From positions 1 through 26,618 of the forward strand of contig USCN01000001.1 of the NCBI GenBank assembly GCA_900553165.1: 26,618 nt of DNA, in the 5' to 3' direction. This document shows, piece by piece, positions 1 to 8,853 of this stretch. This stretch comes from an uncultured Collinsella sp. GTDB taxonomy: Bacteria > Actinomycetota > Coriobacteriia > Coriobacteriales > Coriobacteriaceae. The translations under genes and the position numbers were made by a program. Numbering within the stretch: position 1 is the stretch's first letter; each line of letters begins with the position of its first letter. Below the pieces are notes generated by a model that was given only the letters and a program-made list of their open reading frames with translations, made no database searches and had not been told where the DNA came from.

Positions 1-12
1 CCTGCGCAAGAC

Positions 13-35
13 GGAAAGCACATTAAGTGCTTTCC
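13..35. terminator. Perfect 9-bp inverted repeat, probable terminator of a gene left of the window
   Basis: GGAAAGCAC and GTGCTTTCC pair perfectly around a 5-nt loop. The arms extend with a further CGCAA/TTGCG match after a small bulge. No long T-run follows on either strand, so termination strength and direction are uncertain. It lies about 170 nt past the phosphoesterase stop and could serve that gene or an unseen gene to the left. Positions 36-208 hold no convincing gene; a second GC-rich hairpin lies at 124-147. Confidence 0.5.
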
Positions 36-208
36 TTTGCGTGCGGAACTCGCGACAAACTTAACCCCCGCCCCCAGCCCCGGAGACCCTCCCTGCCGTC
101 ACTTTGTTCGAGTCGTTGTTGTTCCTCGCCGCTTCCGCGGCTCGAGGTCCCCGTTCTCCTCGGCGGGGTTGTCTAAGGTTGTCGCTGAAGCTCTGCCTTT
201 TGTTGCGG

Positions 209-676
209 TTAGTCCAAGTCAATAAACTTGGTGCTTAGGATCTTGCCGTCTTTGACGAGCATTCTGGCCATGGTGGGGCCTCGGGTGCCTCTGGGGTAGC
301 TGGCGCTGCCCGGGTTGAGGACTAAGCAGCGGCCCACTTGGGCTTCTTTGGTTACGTGGGTGTGACCGTTGATGGCTACGTCTACGGATCCCACCGGAAG
401 GTCTTCGCGGTAGTGGGCTACGGCGAATTTGAGGCCTTCGTAGGTAAAGAGTGCAAGACGGTCTACATCGGGGCCGTAGTCGCGGTAGTAATCGTTGTTG
501 CCCAAGACGGCCCGCACGGGGGCGATGGTGCATAGGTGCTCGTAGTCCATCTCTGACGTGAGGTCGCCGGCGTGGATGATCAGGTCTGCGCCCTCAAGCT
601 CATCCAAGAGCGCAGGCGATAAATAGCCGTGGGTGTCCGAGATGATGTCGATACGCTTGGCGCTTGCACTGTTCAT
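209..676 (-). CDS. YfcE/MJ0936-type metallophosphoesterase
   Basis: This 155-residue protein is a compact calcineurin-like phosphoesterase of the YfcE/MJ0936 type, which are small soluble metal-dependent phosphodiesterases. The two-metal signature is in order: SDTHG (D14, H16), HAGD (D38), GNND (about residues 59-62), a single histidine at H88, and GHTH (H105, H107), followed by the family's NPGS at 121-124. Length matches the family. The usual GHxH-type third motif reads VAHYRED, which is slightly unusual. The ATG at 676 follows GGAAGGGA at good spacing. It is transcribed toward the left edge, separated from the response regulator upstream by a strong terminator, so it is probably monocistronic. 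The substrate cannot be told from sequence. Confidence 0.9.
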   Translation of the reverse strand: MNSASAKRIDIISDTHGYLSPALLDELEGADLIIHAGDLTSEMDYEHLCTIAPVRAVLGNNDYYRDYGPDVDRLALFTYEGLKFAVAHYREDLPVGSVDVAINGHTHVTKEAQVGRCLVLNPGSASYPRGTRGPTMARMLVKDGKILSTKFIDLD

Positions 677-715
677 GGGATCCCTTCCGCAAAAAACGAT
701 TCGGCAGATACATAC

Positions 716-766
716 AAAAAAGGCCCCACGGCTCCGCAGACGATGGGTCTACAGGGCTGCGGGGCC
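716..766 (-). terminator. Intrinsic terminator of the first LytTR operon
   Basis: Read on the minus strand, a GC-rich stem closed by GGCCCC/GGGGCC (766-761 with 727-722) and extended inward by GCAGCC/GGAGC-type pairs is followed at once by six U residues. It starts only seven bases beyond the response-regulator stop codon. Confidence 0.85.
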
Positions 767-772
767 AGCGTG

Positions 773-1489
773 CTAGAGACTCAGGGCCTTCTTGAGCGGC
801 ACGACGCGGCGGCGAGAAACCGGCACGCGTTCGTCGACGCCCGTAATGCCCAGCTGGATGGCGCCCGAGGGCACCGTCTCGACGTCCGTGACGCACGCTA
901 GGTTGGCGATATAGCGGCGGTGAACACGGAAGAAGCCAAAGTCGCAGAGCTTGGCCTCAAACTGCGCCAGCGAGGTCGTCGACAAAAAGCGATCATCGAC
1001 GGTATAGATGCAGGAGTAATCGTCCTTTGCCATGATAAAGCGGATGTCATCCACGGGAATGAGCACCTTGCGGCCGCCCTTTTCCACCGGGATACGCTCG
1101 ATGGTCACTTTGCTGTCCGTAACCGGCTTGGCGCGTTGCATGACCTTCTCGATCGCGCGATCCAAGCGAGCTTCCTCGACAGGCTTCATCAGATAATCGA
1201 CGGCATCGACGTCGAATGCCTCGACCGCATGGTCGCTATACGCAGTCACAAACACGATCGCCGGCGGATTTTTGAGCTTATGCAGCGCCTCGGCAAGTTG
1301 CAGGCCCGAGGCACCGGGCATCGAGATATCGAGAAACACGACATCCACGCGACTTTCCATAAGCATCTCGATGGCGGAGCGGACGCTCGACGCCTCCGTG
1401 ATCGTGCCGATCTTGCCCGTTTGCTCGAGCAGGAAGCGAAGCTCCGAGCGAGCCGGCGCCTCATCATCCACAATCATCGCACGCAGCAT
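773..1489 (-). CDS. LytTR-family response regulator (system 1)
   Basis: A 238-residue response regulator of the LytR/AlgR class. The receiver domain (about 1-120) has the acidic pair D8-D9, phosphoacceptor D54 in VFLDISMPG, T82 and K102 in KPVEE. A LytTR DNA-binding domain follows (about 133-237), with FRVHRRYIAN and the C-terminal VPVSRRR signature. The frame is open to a TTG at 1510, but the ATG at 1489 is preferred because GAAAGG lies ten bases before it and the receiver fold begins there. It follows its histidine kinase by about 70 bp and ends at an intrinsic terminator, so it is the last gene of the unit. Such regulators bind direct repeats in promoters; its targets are not evident here. 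Confidence 0.93.
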   Translation of the reverse strand: MLRAMIVDDEAPARSELRFLLEQTGKIGTITEASSVRSAIEMLMESRVDVVFLDISMPGASGLQLAEALHKLKNPPAIVFVTAYSDHAVEAFDVDAVDYLMKPVEEARLDRAIEKVMQRAKPVTDSKVTIERIPVEKGGRKVLIPVDDIRFIMAKDDYSCIYTVDDRFLSTTSLAQFEAKLCDFGFFRVHRRYIANLACVTDVETVPSGAIQLGITGVDERVPVSRRRVVPLKKALSL

Positions 1490-1561
1490 AGGGATAAAAC
1501 CTTTCGTCAACTAACTACGCCGGGCATCCGTCGCATGACGTTGAGCCCGTAGCCTTTTATT

Positions 1562-2905
1562 TTACTCTTGAATGTCAAAGATCCTCTCTGACAAATCAAG
1601 ATGAAGGAGCACTTTGGTGCCCTTGCCCGGCGCCGATTCGACACGCGTATAGGAGTGCGGCCCATAAAAGCGATGGATGCGCTCCGAAATATTGTGCATG
1701 GCCACACCGGCGCCGCCACCCTGGGGAGAGCTGGCGTCGGGACGGGCAGAGCGCTCGTCAAACAGTCTGGCGGCGGTACCCTCATCCATGCCCACGCCAT
1801 TATCGGCCACGGCAATCAAGATTGCATCCTCGCCGTCTTGGTGAACGGTCACGTCGATCCTCAGGGCGTCGTCATCGCCCATACCATGACGTACGGCGTT
1901 CTCGACAATCGGCTGGATCACGAACGCCGGCACCAGCGTATCTTCCACGTCCTCGGACACATCGAACGTCGCAAGCACGCGGTCCTCGCCAAAGCGGGCC
2001 TTCTCAAAGGTAAGGTAGCGCTTGGTCTGTGCGACCTCGCGCGAGACCGGAATAAGCGATCCCGAGTTGTCGAGCGTGGCACGATAGAACGATGAGAACT
2101 CACGAAGCAGTTCGCGGGCCCGCAACGGGTCGGTGCGCGTAAACGATGCAATGGTGTTCAGCGTGTTGAACAGGAAGTGCGGGTTAATCTGCGCCTGCAG
2201 CGCACGCACCTCAGCGCGCGCCGTGAGTTCCTTTTGCACCTCGAGCTCGTGGATGGCGAGCTGCGTGGACAAGATCTCGGCAAAGCCCGAGGCAAGCGCG
2301 TACTGGGTACGGTCGACGGCGCGCGGGGTCTTGTAGTAGAACTTGAGCGTGCCGACGGTACGATCGCCCACCTTGATGGGAGCGATAATGCCGGCGGGGA
2401 CTTGGTTGTGCGAGCCGTCCGAACCCACGACATCCACCATACGGTTGAACGACTGCACGATGCCATGTTCGATAACGTAGCGCGTGGCAAGCGTGTGGAT
2501 GGGAGTATCGGGCAGCAGTTTTTCCTCAAACTCGCCCGCGCAGGCAAGCACGTTGTCCTCGTCGGTGATGGCCACCGTCATGGCGCGCGTCTCGGGCAAA
2601 ATGCGCCGGCACACCAAACGCGCCGATTCCTGCGTCAGACCGCCCTTAATGTCCTCGAGCATGGCCGAGGCCACCGAGAGCGTCTCCTCGGTGTACTGGG
2701 AGCGCACCGAATCGGGATTGAGCGTCAAAAAGATAAAGATGCACAGAAAGATGCACAGCAGCGCGCAGGCAATCACCGTGGCGATCGGCTCGATACCGGT
2801 CACCAAGGCAAAAATAAAGTACACCAGCACGCAAATGGCGCAGGCAACGGCAATGATGCGAAAGATTGATATTGAACTATCGCGCTGGGCGCGGCGGTCG
2901 ATCAT
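1562..2905 (-). CDS. LytS/YehU-type sensor histidine kinase (system 1)
   Basis: This 447-residue kinase has two membrane segments near the N terminus (about 14-34 and 40-62). A GAF-like cytosolic region (about 70-215) follows, then a His_kinase (PF06580-type) domain with the H-box QINPHFLFN, phospho-accepting H243. The ATPase domain has the N-box ENAVRHG (335-341) and G1 box DNGVGMD (369-374). With almost no extracytoplasmic loop, it probably senses a cytosolic or membrane signal. Its ATG overlaps the glycosyltransferase stop in an ATGA (2902-2905), so the two are translationally coupled. The partner regulator lies directly downstream. The kinase at 7434-8825 has the same architecture, suggesting an old duplication. 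Confidence 0.93.
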   Translation of the reverse strand: MIDRRAQRDSSISIFRIIAVACAICVLVYFIFALVTGIEPIATVIACALLCIFLCIFIFLTLNPDSVRSQYTEETLSVASAMLEDIKGGLTQESARLVCRRILPETRAMTVAITDEDNVLACAGEFEEKLLPDTPIHTLATRYVIEHGIVQSFNRMVDVVGSDGSHNQVPAGIIAPIKVGDRTVGTLKFYYKTPRAVDRTQYALASGFAEILSTQLAIHELEVQKELTARAEVRALQAQINPHFLFNTLNTIASFTRTDPLRARELLREFSSFYRATLDNSGSLIPVSREVAQTKRYLTFEKARFGEDRVLATFDVSEDVEDTLVPAFVIQPIVENAVRHGMGDDDALRIDVTVHQDGEDAILIAVADNGVGMDEGTAARLFDERSARPDASSPQGGGAGVAMHNISERIHRFYGPHSYTRVESAPGKGTKVLLHLDLSERIFDIQE

Positions 2906-4089
2906 TCGGCCCCCTCCAGGATACTGATCAGTTGTGCGTCACGCCAAAGCCCGTCCATGATCTTGGGCCAAAAGCTCTGGAAACGCAGATAGCTTGCAGC
3001 GTTTTGGCGGGCATAGGTCTTGGCCTCGTCAATACCATGACGCCAGATGCGCAGATACCCCTCATGCTCGCGGGTAAACACGCTGCGGACCATAGCGGTC
3101 TTGCGCACGCGGTCGTCGAGCTCGCGCGAAATCCACGGGCCCGGGTAGGGCATGAGCGATGCCGCCGTAACGGGGATGAGCTCCTTTTGATGCGCGGCGA
3201 ACGTCAACTTGGCCCGTTCGTAGTACCAACGGTATACATCCTGCATAAAGCGCGGTGAGCGCTTCTCGGACTCGGGCGGCAGGTGACGAACGGCCCACTC
3301 GTTGTCAAACCACACGTCATAGCCAAACATGCGCATGTTAAAGAGGTAATCCAGATCCTCGCCACGGGTGATAAACGGATCAAAGGCCACACGCGTAAAG
3401 GCGCGGGCGTGCAGGGCCATCAGGCCGCCGCACACGTAGTTGGAGCGCGAGATGCGGGTGCCCGAGAGCGCCTTTTTCATCCAACGGTTGAACTCGATGC
3501 GCTTGGTCCACCAACGATGGCAGATGCCCACCTTGTCCGTGGGCGCCAGCGGGGATCCGTCGCGATCGTAAAAGTAACCGCTCTTGACCAAAATCGGCAG
3601 GCCCTGACGCGTCTGCTGGCCCAGCGCATAGGTCGCGCGCTTCATAAAGTCGGCGTCGATGACAGTCTCATCGTCATCCAAAAAGATAACCGCGTCATGC
3701 CCCAGCACAGCGGCACAGGCTAGCCCCATGTTGCGGATGGCGCCGTAGCCTCGCAGACTCACGCACTCGCCCGAACCCTTGGGTGCGATCTGAGCAACCC
3801 GGTCTGCGATGCGCGAGGCCTGGGTGTTGGTAACAACGGTGACCTTGAGCGTGGGATGCGCGTCGACAATCTCGTGCACGCGCAGCGACACATCGGCTGT
3901 GGCAGAAACGGGACAGACCACCAAAAGGATGATGCGCGGGATGTCACGTACCTGCTCAAGCGAGACCAGGCAGCGGTCGAGTTCGGGATTGTCGGCGTTG
4001 AGTCGTGTCGAATGGTCATAGGTGCCAGGGGCGTTTGCGCGAGCGTCATCGCCCGCCCAATACGTTGGAATCACGACCGTGGCGTTCAT
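2902..4089 (-). CDS. GT-A fold glycosyltransferase (family 2-like)
   Basis: A 395-residue protein that begins VVIPTYW, the usual first strand of a GT2 nucleotide-sugar binding fold. It carries FLDDDE at 136-141 (metal/nucleotide-binding acidic motif) and RGEDLDY at 242-248, the distal acidic motif near the acceptor site. No signal peptide or clear membrane helix is present, so it should act on the cytosolic face. The last 100 residues are rich in Arg, Trp and Tyr and may bind the membrane or an acceptor. Its stop codon overlaps the start of the LytS-like kinase, an uncommon partnership that points to surface-glycan control by this system (inference). GGGAGGG precedes the ATG. Donor and acceptor are unknown. 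Confidence 0.82.
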   Translation of the reverse strand: MNATVVIPTYWAGDDARANAPGTYDHSTRLNADNPELDRCLVSLEQVRDIPRIILLVVCPVSATADVSLRVHEIVDAHPTLKVTVVTNTQASRIADRVAQIAPKGSGECVSLRGYGAIRNMGLACAAVLGHDAVIFLDDDETVIDADFMKRATYALGQQTRQGLPILVKSGYFYDRDGSPLAPTDKVGICHRWWTKRIEFNRWMKKALSGTRISRSNYVCGGLMALHARAFTRVAFDPFITRGEDLDYLFNMRMFGYDVWFDNEWAVRHLPPESEKRSPRFMQDVYRWYYERAKLTFAAHQKELIPVTAASLMPYPGPWISRELDDRVRKTAMVRSVFTREHEGYLRIWRHGIDEAKTYARQNAASYLRFQSFWPKIMDGLWRDAQLISILEGAE

Positions 4090-4108
4090 GCCTTACCCTC
4101 CCTGCAAC

Positions 4109-4145
4109 ACAAAAACGGGACGCCGCCAAACACAGGCGACGCCCC
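4109..4145 (-). terminator. Intrinsic terminator (or leader attenuator) between MFS gene and glycosyltransferase
   Basis: On the minus strand an 11-bp stem (4145-4135 with 4127-4117) encloses a 7-nt loop and runs into GUUUUUGUG. Two positions that would be A-C mismatches on the plus strand are G-U pairs on the minus strand, so the stem is good only in the minus direction. It lies about 115 nt past the MFS stop and about 20 nt before the glycosyltransferase start. It could therefore end the MFS transcript or attenuate a glycosyltransferase transcript. Confidence 0.72.
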
Positions 4146-4162
4146 GCGACCTAGCTGACTCC

Positions 4163-4168
4163 ATCATA
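4163..4168 (-). promoter_or_regulatory. Possible -10 element for the glycosyltransferase/LytTR operon
   Basis: TATGAT on the minus strand lies about 75 nt before the glycosyltransferase start. No convincing -35 is visible, so this is tentative. If real, its transcript would cross the hairpin at 4109-4145. Confidence 0.2.
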
Positions 4169-4260
4169 CCCACTTGGGCTAATCATTGTTCGAAAGTCAG
4201 AATGTTTATTGCGGATAACCCCAAAAGAGTATCGCGGCGGACGCAATTACCGGCAAGTTC

Positions 4261-5520
4261 CTATGCGGCCTGCTCTGCCGTCTGAGACATGCAGGACAGA
4301 CGGACCAGCAGCACAAAGCCCACCACCAGCAGCACGCCGATAGACAGGACGCCCAGCGAGGGGTTGCCGGTCAGCGAGGTGACGACCGACACCAAGAAGG
4401 TGCCCATGACACTTGCATAGCGGCCAAAGATATCAAAGAAGCCGTAGTACTCGTTGGACTTTTCCTTGGGAATAATGCGGCCGAAGTAGCTACGGCTGAG
4501 CGCCTGCACACCGCCCTGGAACAGGCCGACCATAATGGCAAGCACCCAGAATTCAAAGGCGGTCTTGAGGAAGAACGCGGCAAAGAGCACGATGCCCATA
4601 TAGGCGGCGACGGCCACCAAGATCATATTGAGTGTGCCCACGCGACCGGCAAGCTTGCCGTAGATGATGGCGGACGGAAAGGCCACAAACTGCGTAACGA
4701 GCAGAGCCAGCACCAGTTGGGTCGAGTCGATGCCCAAAGCCGATCCATAGCTGGTTGCCATGGAAATGACCGTGTGCACACCGTCGATGTAGAAGAAGAA
4801 CGCGATCATGTAGACCAGCACGGTCTTGTTGTGGGCAATCTCGCGCATGGTGTGTCCGACCTCGGAGAACACGCCGCCCACGATGTGGCCGATGGTGTCC
4901 TCGGGACCACGCTCGCGACCGTACTTTTGCTTATAGGTGCGAATGAGCGGCAGGGTAAAGATGAGCCACCAGGCACCAGTGATGACAAACGACAGACGCG
5001 TTGCCAGCATGGTGGGGACACCAAGAGCGGGACCACCCATGATAAGCGCCAGGCAGATGATGAACGGCACGGTGGAACCGATGTAGCCCCAGGCATAGCC
5101 CGAGCTGGACACGACGTCCATGCGCTCGTCGGTGGTAATGTCGGGCAGCATGGCGTCGTAGAACGTCATAGAAGAGTTGAGGCCGATGGTGCACAGCACG
5201 TACACAGTCAAAAATGCCATGGCGGACATTGGGATAGCCTGCGCCAGGCAAAGAACCAGGCCCGTGAGGAAGAAGCCCAAGAAGAACTTGATCTTGTTGC
5301 CGGCGTAATCGGCAAGCGCGCCCAGAATGGGCATGAGCATGGCAATGACCAGCGAGGCAATCGTCTGCGCGTTGCCCCAAGCGACCACCAGGTCTGCCGA
5401 GGAAGCGCCGGTATTGATGGCGTTAAAGTAGATGGGCACCACCGAGGTATTGAGCAGCACGAGGGCCGAGTTTCCCACATCGTACATGACCCAGTTACGC
5501 TCGAGCTTGGTGTATTTCAT
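4261..5520 (-). CDS. UMF1/Atg22-like MFS transporter
   Basis: A 419-residue polytopic membrane protein with about twelve hydrophobic helices. The N-terminal ERNWVMYDVGNSA (7-19) is the hallmark of the UMF1 branch of the major facilitator superfamily, related to the yeast vacuolar effluxer Atg22. The loop ADYAGNKIKF after the second or third helix matches the MFS motif-A position. A late SRSYFGRIIPKEKSNEYYGFF segment region (around 340-365) is also typical of this branch. The substrate of bacterial members is generally unknown; amino-acid export is a guess from Atg22. The ATG at 5520 has a weak AGGG upstream. It lies about 100 bp downstream of the phospholipase-like gene and ends before a terminator at 4109-4145. 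Confidence 0.88.
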   Translation of the reverse strand: MKYTKLERNWVMYDVGNSALVLLNTSVVPIYFNAINTGASSADLVVAWGNAQTIASLVIAMLMPILGALADYAGNKIKFFLGFFLTGLVLCLAQAIPMSAMAFLTVYVLCTIGLNSSMTFYDAMLPDITTDERMDVVSSSGYAWGYIGSTVPFIICLALIMGGPALGVPTMLATRLSFVITGAWWLIFTLPLIRTYKQKYGRERGPEDTIGHIVGGVFSEVGHTMREIAHNKTVLVYMIAFFFYIDGVHTVISMATSYGSALGIDSTQLVLALLVTQFVAFPSAIIYGKLAGRVGTLNMILVAVAAYMGIVLFAAFFLKTAFEFWVLAIMVGLFQGGVQALSRSYFGRIIPKEKSNEYYGFFDIFGRYASVMGTFLVSVVTSLTGNPSLGVLSIGVLLVVGFVLLVRLSCMSQTAEQAA

Positions 5521-5621
5521 GGACAGGGACCCTTCGTATTCGCCCGATATGCAGCTAGTTCATCGTACCCCAATTGCACGGAGGCGCCGGTAAGGATTCG
5601 GCAAAGAGACAGGAGCGGACC

Positions 5622-6566
5622 CTACTCCTCGCGGTCGAACTCCTCGTCGGTGCCGAGCACGCGGCCGCTGTAGTTGACGTGACCGGTCACGGCCTCCATG
5701 TCACCGGTCTCGATAAAACGCGCGACCGTGCACTCGTAATCGACCAGCGCGCGATCAAAGACCTCGGGGAAACTCTCGTTCGAGACCTCATCGGTAAAGG
5801 GATTCTTCCATGTCAGATGGCCCAGGTTACCGGTGCGCTCGGGCAGCTCCGTCGTCACGCGATGGGCAAGGCCGTCGAGCAGCGAGTAGTCGTGCACCAA
5901 CCCCTCAACCAGCGAGATCGCGCGCGTCTTTACGGAGTCGGCCGGCTCAATCGCACGGTAAAGTCGCTGCATATTGGCAACGGCAGCACCGTACTCCCCC
6001 GCCGGAATGTCAATGCCGTACACGCGTCCGGCAACATAGCTCATCAGCACGCCGGCCACGCGACTGATGCGATCGGTGGTGACGATCTCGCCCGCCGGCG
6101 GGTAATCGTCGACCGTAGCGCCATCGCGCTTAAGCTGCAGCATCAGTACATCCAGGTCGCTCTCGATCACGGCATGGACCTGACTGCTCGAATCCTCAAG
6201 CTCTGAATCGGACTCCACGATGCCAAACTGCTGCTCATAGACAAAGGGGTGGGCGTTGCGGTCGAGCACGTAATGAGACAGCAGACCCAGCGCAAAGGCG
6301 CGACCCAAGCTGGCGTCGCGCGGCAGCAGATGCGACACGCCGTCGCGCAGGCACGCGAACTGGCGAGACATGCGCGAGCGATGCATGACCTGCGCCAGCA
6401 GCGTACAGTCGGAAACACGCGGTGTCAGAATGTGGAAGAAAAACGGGTCGGGGCCCTGGTTGCCCAGGATAAAGGCAATACGCTCCTCGTCGGACGTGAT
6501 AACGCCCTGCGGAAGACGGTCGATGCTTTCCTCGCCAAACAGATGATGCGTAATGAGCGCAGGCAT
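5622..6566 (-). CDS. Zinc-dependent phospholipase C-like protein
   Basis: This 314-residue protein matches the zinc-dependent phospholipase C/S1-P1 nuclease-like fold family (PF00882 type). It starts with THH at 6-8, then has GNQGPDP (36-42), the helix motif LLSHYVLDRNAHPF with H98, D102 and H106, and HAVIESDLD with H131 and E135, giving the usual His/Asp/Glu metal ligands. No signal peptide is visible, so it is probably cytosolic and may not be a secreted lipase. An upstream in-frame ATG at 6596 exists, but the ATG at 6566 has GAAAGGA at five bases' spacing and removes a non-conserved extension. It sits between the second LytTR regulator and the MFS gene; a shared transcript is possible. Confidence 0.82.
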   Translation of the reverse strand: MPALITHHLFGEESIDRLPQGVITSDEERIAFILGNQGPDPFFFHILTPRVSDCTLLAQVMHRSRMSRQFACLRDGVSHLLPRDASLGRAFALGLLSHYVLDRNAHPFVYEQQFGIVESDSELEDSSSQVHAVIESDLDVLMLQLKRDGATVDDYPPAGEIVTTDRISRVAGVLMSYVAGRVYGIDIPAGEYGAAVANMQRLYRAIEPADSVKTRAISLVEGLVHDYSLLDGLAHRVTTELPERTGNLGHLTWKNPFTDEVSNESFPEVFDRALVDYECTVARFIETGDMEAVTGHVNYSGRVLGTDEEFDREE

Positions 6567-6658
6567 AATGATCCTTTCGATTTCATTCGATGCCACCCAT
6601 TATGCCCACCGCGCGCCCGTGCCAAACCTGCGGCGGTAAACGGTGGCGTGCGGACCGC

Positions 6659-7393
6659 TTACGCAAGCCCCAGGTGCGTCTTAACCTCGGCGGCGCGACG
6701 GCGGGACACGGGCACCGTCGAGGTCACGCGATCGAGCCTGAGCTCCATCAGGCCCGTGGAGCCGATCTCGACATTGTGCACGTCTTCCAAATTGACCAGA
6801 TAACTGCGGTGGACACGGATAAAACCCTCGGAGGCCAGGCGCCGCTCGAGCGAGGAAATCGACTCATTGATCAGGTATGTTCCCTCGGCGCAGACGGCGT
6901 TGCAAAAATCGGCGCGTGCCTCAAAGTAGCAGACATCCGCCACGGGAATGAACACCTTTTTACCCCCACGATCCACCGTCAGGCGAAGGGGCTGGCGCGG
7001 GGTATGGACAGCGCGGCGAACACCCAGGGCGGTTTCGATCTTGTCGAGCGCCTTCGACAGGCGCGCGTCCTCGACCGGCTTGACGATGTAATCGACGGCA
7101 TCGAGGTTATAGGCATCGGCCGCATACTCGGCAAATGCCGTCACAAACACCACGACCGGCGGCGTCTTTAGGTTCTGCAGCGTCTCGGCAAGCTCGATTC
7201 CCGAGCGACCGGGCATCGTGATATCCAAAAACAAGACGTCGGGCTTGTTCGACAGGATCGATTCCACAGCCTCGGTGACATTGCCCGCCTCGGCAATCTG
7301 GCCCACACGCGCATCCTTTTCCAACAGATAACGTAGCTCAGCCCTAATAGGGGGCTCGTCATCAACCACCAAGATGTTCCATCCCTCGGACAT
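6659..7393 (-). CDS. LytTR-family response regulator (system 2)
   Basis: A 244-residue LytR/AlgR-type regulator. The receiver has D11-D12, phosphoacceptor D57 in LFLDITMPG, T85 and K105 in KPVEDARL. The LytTR domain spans about 137-243 with FIRVHRSYLVN and VPVSRRR near the end. It closely resembles the regulator at 773-1489 in layout and motifs, including the GG(R/K)KV(L/F)IPV linker strand. The ATG at 7393 has GAGGGG nine bases upstream. It lies 40 bp downstream of its kinase and presumably shares its transcript. No strong terminator follows, so read-through into the phospholipase-like gene is possible. Confidence 0.93.
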   Translation of the reverse strand: MSEGWNILVVDDEPPIRAELRYLLEKDARVGQIAEAGNVTEAVESILSNKPDVLFLDITMPGRSGIELAETLQNLKTPPVVVFVTAFAEYAADAYNLDAVDYIVKPVEDARLSKALDKIETALGVRRAVHTPRQPLRLTVDRGGKKVFIPVADVCYFEARADFCNAVCAEGTYLINESISSLERRLASEGFIRVHRSYLVNLEDVHNVEIGSTGLMELRLDRVTSTVPVSRRRAAEVKTHLGLA

Positions 7394-7433
7394 ATGTGCT
7401 TCCCCTCTTTTTTTCTCTCAATCCAACCGCGCG

Positions 7434-8825
7434 CTACACCTTCATCGGCGCCGGCTCATGCGGCTCGCCGTTCAGCTCGACGATGACCTGTGTTCCCACG
7501 CCTTCCTGGGACTTCACGCGCATGCCAGAATCTTCTCCGTAAAAGAAATGGATGCGCTGAAGCACGTTGAAGAGCGCCAGGCCGCAACCTCGCTTGATGG
7601 ATCCGTCGGCGGTAATGCTCTCGGGCTCCTCTCGGCGATGCTGCTCAAACAGATGCGCGCAGACTTCTTCGCTCATACCGATGCCGTCATCTTCGACGAT
7701 GATCTCCAAGCCGTCATCGGTCTCAAAAGCCCTAACACGAATAGAAAGCGGCTCGGTCTCGCGCTGCGCATGCTTGATGCAGTTTTCGAGCAACGGCTGC
7801 AAGATAAACGGCGGCACCATGCAATCGCGCACCTCAAAGTCGATATCGACCGAGACGCGCAGACGGCCGTCGCCATACCGGGCCTGCATAAGATTGATAT
7901 AACGGGTGCCCTGTTCCACCTCATGCTCGAGCGTGGTGAGCGTATCGGAGTCAGAAAGCGTCTGACGATAGTAATTGGAAAAATCGATGAGCAGCGATCG
8001 CGCCTTGTCGGGCTCGGTTCGAACGAGCGACACGATCGTGCTAATGGTGTTGAACAGAAAATGCGGGTCGACCTGCGACTGCAGGGCCCGAAGCTCCACG
8101 CGGGCTGTGAGCTCGTCCTGGCGCTCGAGCTCAAAGCTGGCGAGCTGCGTGGAGATGAGATCGGCAAAACCCGAGGCCAACGCCGTCTGGCGCATATCGA
8201 TGCTGCTCAGGCGGGGATAGTACAGCTCGAGCGTACCCACGCAATGCCCGCGCACGGTAAGCGGCGCGACAATGCCGGCGCGCAGGCGGGGAAAATAGCC
8301 GCCCGTCTCATTGGAGGCGTCGCGCGAAAATACACTCTGCTCGCCGGACTCGATCACGTTGAGCGTGGTCTTGAGCACAACCGGGGTGCCGGCAGGGCAC
8401 TTTGCCGAGTCCTCGCCCCAGCTTGCCAACACCTGTTTGCCATCGGTAAAGCAGATGGCAGAGGCGATGGTCTCGGACAGGATAATTTTAGAGGCGCCCA
8501 GGGCCGCTTCGGGCGTAAGGCCGCGCGACGTGTAGGCGAATATTTTTGATGCGATGGCGAGCGTACGGTCGGTTGCGCTCGATGTGAGGTCGTCGGGGAC
8601 CACAAAGACATACGAGAAAAAGAAGCACAGCATGACCAGGCCGGCAATAACGACAACGCCCGGAACGGGATTGGGATTATCGGTTAAATCCCAGATAAGC
8701 AGCAGGATAAGCGCCGGAACGACAATACCGAGCAGGATGGCCTGAACCACATGCTGGGCCGTACGAAAGACCTTGGTAGAGTTGTAGCTCTTGCCCAGAA
8801 TCAGCCTGTTTAAATCCACCGTCAT
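7434..8825 (-). CDS. LytS/YehU-type sensor histidine kinase (system 2)
   Basis: A 463-residue kinase with two N-terminal membrane helices (about 27-45 and 56-76) and a GAF-like region (about 85-230). The H-box is QVDPHFLFN with H255, followed by N-box ENCIKHA (347-353) and G1 box DDGIGM (379-384). The architecture copies the kinase at 1562-2905, including the TALASGFADLISTQL segment, which corresponds to QYALASGFAEILSTQL there. The N-terminal membrane part is less alike, so the two may sense different signals. It is cotranscribed with the regulator 40 bp downstream. A terminator lies between it and the amidohydrolase upstream, so it should have its own promoter within about 8826-8856, though none is obvious. 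Confidence 0.93.
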   Translation of the reverse strand: MTVDLNRLILGKSYNSTKVFRTAQHVVQAILLGIVVPALILLLIWDLTDNPNPVPGVVVIAGLVMLCFFFSYVFVVPDDLTSSATDRTLAIASKIFAYTSRGLTPEAALGASKIILSETIASAICFTDGKQVLASWGEDSAKCPAGTPVVLKTTLNVIESGEQSVFSRDASNETGGYFPRLRAGIVAPLTVRGHCVGTLELYYPRLSSIDMRQTALASGFADLISTQLASFELERQDELTARVELRALQSQVDPHFLFNTISTIVSLVRTEPDKARSLLIDFSNYYRQTLSDSDTLTTLEHEVEQGTRYINLMQARYGDGRLRVSVDIDFEVRDCMVPPFILQPLLENCIKHAQRETEPLSIRVRAFETDDGLEIIVEDDGIGMSEEVCAHLFEQHRREEPESITADGSIKRGCGLALFNVLQRIHFFYGEDSGMRVKSQEGVGTQVIVELNGEPHEPAPMKV

Positions 8826-8853
8826 CCCCTCTTGTCCTTAGCACCCATAGCAA

